Of a stretch of DNA of 9,211 bases, positions 1 through 5,765 are shown in pieces. The notes under the pieces were generated by a model, which was not told the DNA's origin, ran no database searches, and saw only the letters and a list, made by a program, of their open reading frames with translations. Each line of letters opens with the position of its first letter. Position 1 is the first letter of the stretch. A program made the translations under genes and the position numbers. This DNA is from an uncultured Eubacteriales bacterium (GTDB taxonomy: Bacteria; Bacillota; Clostridia; Christensenellales; Borkfalkiaceae): positions 1 through 9,211 of the forward strand of contig CACXHH010000185.1 of NCBI GenBank assembly GCA_902767455.1, in the 5' to 3' direction.

Positions 1-200
1 AATACTACAAGCGAGCATTTGCCGCAATATGCTCAAAAGACAGTTTTGAGACACCATATAACCTTGTCTTTGAACGGCTTAAGCCCTCGTAGTACGTCGA
101 GTACAACTTCGGTCGTTTGCCTTGCCTTAACCCGCGGAGTAATAAACCTTTTAAATAGTATTTGCTTCGCTTTCTTGTCTCTCAAAATGCGCGGCACCTT
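1..200 (-). pseudogene. Decayed IS30-family transposase fragment
   Basis: Read on the minus strand, bases about 200 to 57 encode a stretch containing KKAKQILFKRF, then RQTTEVVLDVLRGLKPFKDKV. This resembles the DDE core of IS30-family transposases, where a RKS/RKT-type strand is followed by a helix and then an LKPFKDKV-like segment before the catalytic DNG. Here the DNG is gone. After KDKV that frame ends in a TGA at 33-35, while a second frame (56-8) resumes with FEHIAANARL, which fits the family's EH-x-IA-x-x-L helix, before a TAG at 5-7. The spacing suggests a deletion of about a dozen bases that removed the catalytic aspartate. No start codon with a ribosome binding site exists, and the N-terminal two thirds of the protein is missing above about position 200. 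The call is by recognition of short motifs, so it is moderate; the element continues past the left edge. Confidence 0.5.
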
Positions 201-261
201 AAAAAGGCTTATTATCCAAGAATTCTTATTTTAAGTTGATAGATTCACCGCCTTTTTAAGG
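197..261. repeat. 12-base inverted repeat pair
   Basis: CCTTAAAAAGGC at 197-208 is the exact reverse complement of GCCTTTTTAAGG at 250-261, with 41 bases between. The enclosed segment also holds the palindrome AAGAATTCTT at 218-227. The left copy lies where similarity to the transposase fragment stops, so it may be linked to an old mobile-element end or a later rearrangement. That link is inference. Confidence 0.45.
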
Positions 262-296
262 AAACTATTGATAAGATATGCTACTCTTAAGAATTA

Positions 297-370
297 GGAA
301 TTGTAGTCGTGATTTTTAACCGCTACGCGATTACGGGGCCGCAAGGCAAAATCGCGCGACCTATAATTCC
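297..370. repeat. Imperfect foldback repeat, possibly a small dispersed element
   Basis: The arms GGAATTGTAGTCGTGATTTT (297-316) and the reverse complement of 348-370 align with one substitution-rich patch and short gaps, so the 74-base segment can fold into one long imperfect stem. Inside it, CGCGATT (326-332) pairs with AATCGCG (350-356), and GCC-GCAA-GGC (338-347) forms a small stem with a GNRA-type loop. Nested symmetry of this kind, outside any gene and beside a transposase relic, is typical of MITE- or REP-like repeats. A structured RNA is the alternative. Only one copy is in the window, so its repeat status is not shown. Confidence 0.4.
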
Positions 371-384
371 GATTTTTCAAAAAC

Positions 385-417
385 CCCGCTATACGTCGAT
401 AATCGGCGTATAGCGGG
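385..417 (-). terminator. Strong bidirectional rho-independent terminator
   Basis: A 14-base-pair stem (385-398 with 404-417, one G-T pair) encloses the 5-base loop ATAAT. It starts 5 bases after the stop of the MATE gene. In the minus direction the stem is followed by GTTTTTGAAAA. In the plus direction it is followed by CTTTTTTA, so it can end transcription both ways. It closes the three-gene minus-strand unit. Confidence 0.9.
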
Positions 418-422
418 CTTTT

Positions 423-1787
423 TTACATATATCCGTATTTCTTTCTGTTGGTTATCAAAAAGACGAGCGTTACCAAAAACGCCATGACGTCCGAGAACAG
501 CCCGGCGCACCAGATTCCGTCAAGCGGGGCAAAACCTATCGCCTCGAATATCGCGGGAAGGAACATAACGGCGGTAGCCTGAAACGCGAGCGTTCTCAAC
601 AAAGACACGATGAGCGACACGATACCGTTAGAGAGCGCCGTAAAGAACGCCGACGAAAAGATATTGAAGCCGCACAGCAGAAATATAAATCCGCTGAACA
701 GGAACGCACGGCAGGTGAGCGCGTAAACGGTGGCGTCGCCGCCGGAGAATATTCCCGCGAATACGGGAGCGAGAAGCTCTGCCGAAACGCACATGGCAAC
801 CCCCGTCACGCCCATAATAACCGCTGATTTTTTGAAAACGTTTTTAAGTTCTTCACGGTTTTGCGCGCCGTAGTTGAAACCGACTATCTGCGCCGTTCCT
901 ATCGAGTAGCCTATAAAGATAGCAAAGAAGATAAAATTGACGTACATCATCACGCCGTACGCCGCAACGCCCGCCGCGCCCACGTAATAGAGAAGCTGAA
1001 AGTTATACAGCATGCTGACCATCGAGCCCGAAACGTTGTTTGCAAATTCCGAAAGCCCGTTTCCGCAAGCTTTTAAAAGCGTCTTGCCGTAGAAACCGCA
1101 CTTGACGAGCTTTAAAACGGTCGGATTTTTCCTTGCGAAGTAAATTATCGGGACGGTTCCGCCGATAAACTCGCTCGTAGTAGTCGCGGCGGCGGCTCCC
1201 TGAATACCCCAGCCGAAAACGTAGACGAACAAAAAGTCGAGAAGGATATTCGTACATCCCGCGATTACGGTCACTATAAAGCCGAGTTTGGGCTTTTCGG
1301 CAGTAGCGAAAAAGGTCTGGAAAATATTCTGGAGCATGAAGAAGGGGACGCCTATAAGACATATCCGAACGTATTGCATACATAGCGGAAACAAAAATTC
1401 GTTATCGCCCTTCGCGCCCAACAGTCTGCAAATGGGAGCGGCAAGTATTTCGCCCGTGATAGTCAATAGGGCGCCCGCCGTCGCCACGACGTAGACGAAA
1501 AACGAGAAGTATTTTTTAGCCATTTCGCCGTTGCCTTCGCCGAGCGTTTTGGCAACGATAGCGCTTCCGCCCGCGCCGAGCATAAACCCGACCGCGCCGA
1601 GCGCCATTAAAAACGGCATCACGAGATTGACCGCCGCGAACGCTTCACCACCTGCAAAGTTTGACAAGAATATCCCGTCGACCACGCCGTAAACGGACGT
1701 GAATATCATCATAAGTATCGACGGCAAAACGAACTTCAACAGCCTTTTATAAGTAAAATGGTCGGATAGCTGTATTCTACTTTTCAT
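423..1787 (-). CDS. MATE-family multidrug/sodium antiporter
   Basis: This is a 454-residue polytopic membrane protein with about 12 hydrophobic segments, the usual MATE length and topology. Family features include the N-terminal LLKFVLPSILMMIF helix with its proline, SVYGVVDGIFLS in helix 1-2, and GAGGSAIVAKTLGEGN at about 71-86. The second half repeats the pattern with GTAQIVGFNYGAQN. Such proteins sit in the cytoplasmic membrane and export cationic drugs or metabolites in exchange for Na+ or H+; the substrate here cannot be read from sequence. The closest general type seems to be the MepA/NorM-like clade. The ATG overlaps the end of the upstream kinase-like gene by 11 bases (ATGAAAAGTAG), with GGAG 7 bases before it inside that gene, so translation is probably coupled. 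A terminator follows directly. Confidence 0.93.
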   Translation of the reverse strand: MKSRIQLSDHFTYKRLLKFVLPSILMMIFTSVYGVVDGIFLSNFAGGEAFAAVNLVMPFLMALGAVGFMLGAGGSAIVAKTLGEGNGEMAKKYFSFFVYVVATAGALLTITGEILAAPICRLLGAKGDNEFLFPLCMQYVRICLIGVPFFMLQNIFQTFFATAEKPKLGFIVTVIAGCTNILLDFLFVYVFGWGIQGAAAATTTSEFIGGTVPIIYFARKNPTVLKLVKCGFYGKTLLKACGNGLSEFANNVSGSMVSMLYNFQLLYYVGAAGVAAYGVMMYVNFIFFAIFIGYSIGTAQIVGFNYGAQNREELKNVFKKSAVIMGVTGVAMCVSAELLAPVFAGIFSGGDATVYALTCRAFLFSGFIFLLCGFNIFSSAFFTALSNGIVSLIVSLLRTLAFQATAVMFLPAIFEAIGFAPLDGIWCAGLFSDVMAFLVTLVFLITNRKKYGYM

Positions 1788-2394
1788 CGTAATACTCCGT
1801 AACGCACTTTGCGGTCATTTCAGCGAGCGTATCGATGCTCATACCCGACGTATTGAGCATAAGATTATACGCGTTCCGATCTCCCCACTTGCTATCGGTG
1901 AACATAGCGCGGCACGCGGCTCTTTCCTTGTCGACGCGATTAAGCTTTTTTAAAACCTCCTTATCGGAAAGCCCTTTGAATTCTTCTTCGTAAACCGATC
2001 TGCACCGCGCGATACGCGAACTCTCGTCTGCGTAAACGAAAACGTTGAACGGCTCGAATTCGGCTAAAATAACGTCGGCGCCGCGACCTACGATAACGCA
2101 GTCTCCATCTGATGCTATCTTCTTTATCACGTCGCGTTGCGCGACCATAACGCCTATCGCGCCCTTTTCTATTATGGGAGAATAAAACGAAGCGCGACCG
2201 AAGTGCGCGGGGTAAGCCGTAACGCTCTTTTCCATCTTGTTTTTGACGTAATCTTCGCTATAATCGGTTTGCTTGGCGATGTCCGTTATTATCGACTTAT
2301 TATAGTATTTAAACCCGAGCTTTTCGGCAAGCTTTTCTGCAAGTTCTCTTCCGCCGCTTCCGAACTCGCGGCTGACCGTAACTATTCTGTTCAT
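1777..2394 (-). CDS. Cytidylate kinase-like P-loop protein
   Basis: This 205-residue protein opens with MNRIVTVSREFGSGGRELAE. The SREFGSGG segment (8-15) is the glycine-rich phosphate-binding loop of the cytidylate-kinase-like family (Cytidylate_kin2). Other family features are YYNKSIITDIA (30-40), VIVGRGAD (100-107), an arginine-rich lid region (RIARCRSV, 127-134, and DKERAACR, 155-162), and NLMLNTSGMS near the end (177-186). Members are presumed to phosphorylate a nucleotide or small molecule, but the true substrate is unknown, and it should not be equated with the housekeeping cmk. I chose the ATG at 2392-2394 because AAGGAG lies 6-7 bases upstream and the family motif begins at once. A longer frame reaching 2472 would add 26 residues without homology and run through a hairpin. 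It sits between a membrane protein gene and an overlapping MATE gene. Confidence 0.85.
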   Translation of the reverse strand: MNRIVTVSREFGSGGRELAEKLAEKLGFKYYNKSIITDIAKQTDYSEDYVKNKMEKSVTAYPAHFGRASFYSPIIEKGAIGVMVAQRDVIKKIASDGDCVIVGRGADVILAEFEPFNVFVYADESSRIARCRSVYEEEFKGLSDKEVLKKLNRVDKERAACRAMFTDSKWGDRNAYNLMLNTSGMSIDTLAEMTAKCVTEYYDEK

Positions 2395-2404
2395 AACTTC
2401 TCCT

Positions 2405-2469
2405 TCTGCTGCCGTTAAGTTCCTTTTGGCTTCGGCATATAAAATTCTCTGCCGAAACAGCAGAGAATT
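2405..2469 (-). promoter_or_regulatory. Leader with mutually exclusive hairpins upstream of the kinase-like gene
   Basis: On the minus strand a 10-base-pair stem (2460-2469 with 2443-2452, loop of 7) is followed by a short weak T tract. Two other perfect 7-base pairings compete with it: 2450-2456 with 2431-2437, and 2458-2464 with 2405-2411. The last two are nested and compatible with each other but not with the first. The 2405-2411 arm directly abuts the Shine-Dalgarno at 2399-2404. This is what an attenuator or translation-controlling leader looks like, but the T tract is poor and no ligand or leader peptide is evident. It could simply be a weak terminator of the upstream gene. Confidence 0.4.
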
Positions 2470-2516
2470 CAACGATCAATCGACTTATACGCCGACTTTT
2501 ATTGTTTTTTCGGAGC

Positions 2517-3149
2517 TTATAAAAGCTGCATCATCTTATCTTTTTCGCTCATATCGGAGAGCTTGTCGCCCGTGTCTGAGCCGACGGGCAATATCTTATA
2601 ACCCGCCTTAACGCTCATGCGCTTCATCGAATAGATTATCCTGTACTGCTTTACTCCCGAATCAATAAGCGCCTGAAGCGCGCCGATACAGTCGTAAATT
2701 ATGTTGTACTTAGTGACTTCCTTGCCCTTTTCGTCTTTAACGAGCACGTCGCACGCGCCCGTCACAGGCTCGGTCGGACGCTTGGAAGCTATTTCGCTTA
2801 AAAATTCAAGTTTTTCTTCCTTGGTGCCCTTGATCTGCGGAACGTCGATAACGACGGAAGCCACGAGCACGTCGCTCATGCGGTATTCTTCCTTGCCGTA
2901 AATCTTTATTCTGCTGCCGCCTATTTCAAGGAGCGGTTTATTTTTTACGGGATAGTTGATGAGCGCGCTCGGCAGCGTTACGAGAGCAACTACGAGCACC
3001 ATCGCCATTATCATACCTATCATCGTCTGACCGAGAATAAAAAACGCCGCGGCGCTTCCGCCTATAAGCACGCACGCAAGGATAAGCAACATATAATAGT
3101 TTCTGCGTTTGCCCTTGTTATAAATGATATCGGGATAAAATTCTTTCAT
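2517..3149 (-). CDS. Two-helix membrane protein with cytoplasmic domain, function unknown
   Basis: I do not recognise a characterised family. The 210-residue product has a short basic N-terminus (KGKRRN, 12-17), two hydrophobic helices at about 18-39 and 43-65, then a soluble domain of about 140 residues that is probably cytoplasmic. The layout, with a helical hairpin followed by a beta-rich stretch (PLLEIGGSRIKIYGKEEYRMSDVLVASVVIDV, roughly 72-103), recalls small bacterial PH-like membrane proteins of the STM3941/YcxB type. That is a resemblance of shape only. The C-terminal tail is charged. The ATG has AGGTGA about 6 bases upstream and a near-consensus promoter behind it (3178-3206). It is the first gene of the minus-strand run leading to the kinase-like and MATE genes, so all three may share this promoter. 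Confidence 0.75.
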   Translation of the reverse strand: MKEFYPDIIYNKGKRRNYYMLLILACVLIGGSAAAFFILGQTMIGMIMAMVLVVALVTLPSALINYPVKNKPLLEIGGSRIKIYGKEEYRMSDVLVASVVIDVPQIKGTKEEKLEFLSEIASKRPTEPVTGACDVLVKDEKGKEVTKYNIIYDCIGALQALIDSGVKQYRIIYSMKRMSVKAGYKILPVGSDTGDKLSDMSEKDKMMQLL

Positions 3150-3177
3150 ATCTTCACCTGTTTCGTAAGATATAAAA

Positions 3178-3206
3178 AGTATATTATATAATTATTATTT
3201 TGTCAA
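3178..3206 (-). promoter_or_regulatory. Sigma-A promoter, TTGACA-17-TATACT
   Basis: Read on the minus strand, a perfect TTGACA (3206-3201) is followed after exactly 17 bases by TATACT (3183-3178). The start would fall near 3171, giving a leader of about 20 bases before the membrane-protein ATG at 3149. It is the best promoter match in the window. A second AT-rich hexamer, TATAAT, lies inside the spacer but is only 12 bases from the -35. Confidence 0.85.
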
Positions 3207-3276
3207 CCGAATTTTACCGTTTTCAAAGCGAAAAAACCCGAAAACGACGGTCTTTTCTCTATAAACAAAACGCCGC

Positions 3277-4401
3277 TCACGACGAAAGTCCGTCGCCTTT
3301 TTTGCCCGTTTCGCGTTTTTCGGTAAGCGGTTTGTAAAAGTCACGCCTTAAAAGCGTTCTCGAAACGACTTTTCCGCCCCGTTTTTTCACGAGATAACCG
3401 CAACTTTTAACGCCGTTTTTTCCGTGCGATAAAACGACGTATTCGTTTTCGTCGAGAAGCCCGTTGAAAACGTTTTCTATCGGCATGGGGATAACTTCTT
3501 CAACGACCGTTTCGCGCTCGTAAACGCAATCGTTTTTCTTGCCGTAGATAACGAAACGCACGTTTTTATCGCGCACGTAGGCGGCGATATACACGGGATA
3601 GGACGTTACGTTCACGAATTTAAGATCGCACGTTCCGTAAGATACCATCGCGTCAAAAGAGCTTTCCACGTAAGATACGGCAAGCGTATGCGGGTGGTAT
3701 TCGGTGATTTTAAGCCCTGCAAGAAGCGCCGCGTTATACAGCGTGGTCGAAACCTGACAAACTCCGCCGCCCACGCCGTCTACGAACTCGCCGTCCATTA
3801 TTACCTTGGCGTTTTTGTACCCGTTTTTCTCCGATCTCTTTCCGACCGTGTCGTTGAAAGAAAACTCTTCGCCCGCGTTCAAAGCCGTTCCGCTTACTGC
3901 CGAAGCCGCAAGCGTGACGTTTTCAGCCCTTTCTTCGCCCGACGACGAAAACGAAGTGGTAAATTCGCCGCGGACGACTATATCCGTTTGAAGATCGCCA
4001 AGCGTGATTTGCGGTTTAATCGACTTATAGGCGAGCTTTATCGCTCCGCCGCCCACCGAAAGGCACGTTAAAACGTCGTCTTTAAGTTTTACTTTGTCGA
4101 CGGTTTTTCCTTCGCGCTCGGCTATCGGAGTAAACATTTTTGAGCGATCGGGCGTAAACTTTACGTAAGCGTCCTGCGCGGCGACCGTTTCTTTAAAACA
4201 GACGTCGTCGATAACTTCGTCAAGTCTTAAAAGTCTTTTTACGTAGTCGTCGCCCGTTATCTCGGGCGAAGTAAACGAATACGCACCCTTTTCGCCTATT
4301 ATCGTAAGAGTACAATCTTTATTATAAGCTAAAGTTTTAGGCGCGCTCGTAAAAATCAAAGCCGCCGCGAATACCGCGGCGGCAAACAGACGTTTTCGCA
4401 T
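3277..4401 (-). CDS. Secreted VanW-domain protein with PG-binding-like and G5-like regions
   Basis: This 374-residue protein begins with a Sec signal peptide (basic MRKR, hydrophobic 5-17, likely cleavage after TLA at 25), so it should act outside the membrane. Residues about 75-140, including FTPIAEREGKTVDKVKL, resemble the peptidoglycan-binding module (PG_binding_4) that often precedes VanW. Residues about 148-278 are the VanW domain, with GEEFSFNDTVGKRS, the hallmark VGGGVCQVSTTLYNA (210-224) and HPHTLAVSYV. Residues about 291-358 (SHGKNGVKSCGYLVKKRGGK) look like a G5 domain. Together this suggests a cell-wall protein; VanW biochemistry is unknown. It does not imply vancomycin resistance, since no vanA/B/H/X genes are nearby. 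The gene lies 58 bases after recF. The ATG has no visible Shine-Dalgarno, but the signal peptide fixes this start. No lipobox cysteine or sortase motif is seen. Confidence 0.9.
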   Translation of the reverse strand: MRKRLFAAAVFAAALIFTSAPKTLAYNKDCTLTIIGEKGAYSFTSPEITGDDYVKRLLRLDEVIDDVCFKETVAAQDAYVKFTPDRSKMFTPIAEREGKTVDKVKLKDDVLTCLSVGGGAIKLAYKSIKPQITLGDLQTDIVVRGEFTTSFSSSGEERAENVTLAASAVSGTALNAGEEFSFNDTVGKRSEKNGYKNAKVIMDGEFVDGVGGGVCQVSTTLYNAALLAGLKITEYHPHTLAVSYVESSFDAMVSYGTCDLKFVNVTSYPVYIAAYVRDKNVRFVIYGKKNDCVYERETVVEEVIPMPIENVFNGLLDENEYVVLSHGKNGVKSCGYLVKKRGGKVVSRTLLRRDFYKPLTEKRETGKKGDGLSS

Positions 4402-4459
4402 AAAAATATTGTGTGATAAAAATGCGTTTTTATTCGTTTATCGACTTATAGCCGCGCTT

Positions 4460-5551
4460 TTATCTTACTACGCTTCCGTTTGAAACGTTAAAAAGCTTGT
4501 AATCCGTTCCGCCGAACACGCTTGCGTCCGTACCTGTACAAGTTATCATCGTCTGAACGCCTTCGACCTTTTCGAGTATGCGTTTCTGCCGAGCGACGTC
4601 GAGTTCGCTCATCGCGTCGTCAAGAATAAGAACGGGGTATTCGCCGTATTGACTTTTAAGTATTTCAAGCTCGGCAAGCTTTAAGGAAAGCGCCGCCGTC
4701 CTTTGCTGACCTTGCGAACCGAATATTCTTACGTCCTCGCCGTTGAGCGTAATTTTAAGATCGTCACGGTGCGGGCCTATCGTCGTATAGCCGAGAACTA
4801 GATCGCGTTCCGTAGAGTTCATAAGGTCTTGCTTCACTTGTTCGACAACGTCGTCGCGCTCGCCGTAATACTTGACCGTGCCGCTCACCGAAAGCGTTTC
4901 CTTGCCGTCGGTAAGATACGCGTGCGCCTTCTCGGCTTCGGGGCTCAATTTTTCAATAAAAGAATTTCTTGCGATAACGACGTCGGCGAAATATTCGGCA
5001 AGCTGCTCGTCCCATATAGGGAGCGTATCGAGCACCATGTCGCGGTCTGCTTCCTTTAACAGCTTGTTCCTTTGGTCGATTATCTTCTTGTATTTGACGA
5101 GCGAATAAAAGTATTTTTTCGACAGTTCCGATATGGCGATATCGAGAAATCTTCGCCTGTCCTCAGGGCTTTCCTGAATAAGTTTAAGCTCCTGCGGGCT
5201 GAAATACACGGCGTAAACGTTACCGAAAAGTTCGCCTATGCGTTTTGTTTCGACTCCGTTTATCATTATCTTCTTGTCGCCGCGGGCGTAATATGATAAC
5301 GCCACTTCGACTTTGCCGTAATTCGACGAAGCTTCGAGCTTTATCTCCGACTTTTCTTCCCCGTAAGTTATGACCTGTTTATCCTTTCTGACTCTCGGAG
5401 AATACCCCGTCGCAAGCAAAAACACGGCTTCGACGCAGTTGGTCTTGCCCTGCGCGTTGTCGCCGGTTATGACGTTTATCCCGCCGTCGAATTCAAAATA
5501 CTCGTCGCGGTAGTTTCTGAAATTTTTCAACGTTAAATTTTTTACTTGCAT
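4460..5551 (-). CDS. recF: DNA replication and repair protein RecF
   Basis: RecF is an SMC-like ATPase that binds single-/double-strand DNA junctions and helps RecO/RecR load RecA at stalled forks. The 363-residue product has the usual length. It starts with MQVKNLTLKNFRNY, carries Walker A GDNAQGKT (30-37), the conserved FSPQELKLIQESPEDRRRFLD region (117-137), TTIGPHRDDL (256-265), the ABC signature FGSQGQQRTAALSLKLAE (277-294) and Walker B LILDDAMSELD (308-318). I chose the ATG at 5549-5551 because the family motif begins there. An upstream in-frame start at 5665 would add 38 basic residues that RecF lacks. There is no clear Shine-Dalgarno. The gene diverges from dnaA, whereas most Bacillota have dnaA-dnaN-recF in one direction. 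The likely promoter is at 5682-5710, and the VanW gene follows 58 bases downstream, probably on the same transcript. Confidence 0.96.
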   Translation of the reverse strand: MQVKNLTLKNFRNYRDEYFEFDGGINVITGDNAQGKTNCVEAVFLLATGYSPRVRKDKQVITYGEEKSEIKLEASSNYGKVEVALSYYARGDKKIMINGVETKRIGELFGNVYAVYFSPQELKLIQESPEDRRRFLDIAISELSKKYFYSLVKYKKIIDQRNKLLKEADRDMVLDTLPIWDEQLAEYFADVVIARNSFIEKLSPEAEKAHAYLTDGKETLSVSGTVKYYGERDDVVEQVKQDLMNSTERDLVLGYTTIGPHRDDLKITLNGEDVRIFGSQGQQRTAALSLKLAELEILKSQYGEYPVLILDDAMSELDVARQKRILEKVEGVQTMITCTGTDASVFGGTDYKLFNVSNGSVVR

Positions 5552-5576
5552 AGTAAATTGTATTCGTCGTAAAAAC

Positions 5577-5605
5577 TTGATTATTTTTAAAGTTGATGAT
5601 ATAAT
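5577..5605 (+). promoter_or_regulatory. Likely dnaA promoter, TTGATT-17-TATAAT
   Basis: TTGATT at 5577-5582 and a perfect TATAAT at 5600-5605 are separated by 17 bases, with an extended -10 TG at 5597-5598. Transcription would start near 5612, leaving a leader of about 150 bases before the dnaA ATG. No better plus-strand promoter is visible closer to the gene: a second TATAAT at 5678-5683 lacks a -35. Confidence 0.7.
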
Positions 5606-5681
5606 AGTCGTACGCTTTTTAAAAAACCGCCGTCGCCGAGCGTTACGAAAATGAGCGCGCGGCAAAGCGAATACGTTTATA

Positions 5682-5710
5682 ATTATACAATCATTTTTCA
5701 GTCAAGTCAA
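5682..5710 (-). promoter_or_regulatory. Likely recF promoter, TTGACT-17-TATAAT
   Basis: On the minus strand TTGACT (5710-5705) is followed after 17 bases by a perfect TATAAT (5687-5682). A second, overlapping TTGACT sits 5 bases downstream at a poor 12-base spacing. The start would be near 5675, giving a leader of about 120 bases before the recF ATG. It lies beyond the dnaA promoter and points back across it. Confidence 0.75.
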
Positions 5711-5765
5711 GACTATTCGGCTTTTTTAAGCGAGCTTTTTGGCGCGAAACACTTCGGAGAAGCAT

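Larger units (their letters stand above)
5552..5765. other. recF-dnaA divergent spacer, possible origin-proximal region
   Basis: All genes to the left are on the minus strand and all to the right on the plus strand, as expected at an origin with leading-strand genes. The spacer has AT-rich stretches at about 5571-5605 and 5676-5700 around a GC-rich centre (5627-5670). I found no match or near match to the DnaA box TTATNCACA on either strand here, or in the dnaA-mnmG gap. An origin is therefore only suggested by synteny and strand bias. The spacer also carries the repeated GTCAAGTCAA at 5701-5710, which overlaps the recF -35. Confidence 0.3.

Noticed and set aside
19..234. Plus-strand open frame of 71 codons at the left edge
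   Set aside because: No Shine-Dalgarno and a serine/arginine-rich composition typical of an antisense frame; the minus strand here shows transposase-like motifs.
2395..2472. N-terminal extension of the kinase-like protein
   Set aside because: The ATG at 2392-2394 has a strong AAGGAG site and the family begins there; the extension runs through the hairpin leader.
3216..3251. Hairpin downstream of the VanW gene as its terminator
   Set aside because: The stem needs a 3-base bulge, and in the minus direction it is followed by an A-rich, not T-rich, tract. Only the plus direction has a T-rich run, where nothing is transcribed.
3277..4401. Vancomycin resistance determinant
   Set aside because: VanW domains are common in Clostridia without resistance, and no vanHAX, vanRS or related genes are present.
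5552..5665. N-terminal extension of RecF from an upstream start
   Set aside because: The extra 38 residues are basic low-complexity sequence not found in RecF and cover the spacer containing the dnaA promoter.
5552..5765. A defined oriC with DnaA boxes in the recF-dnaA spacer
   Set aside because: No match to TTATNCACA on either strand; only strand bias and synteny hint at an origin. Partial matches elsewhere, such as 212-220, have two or more mismatches.
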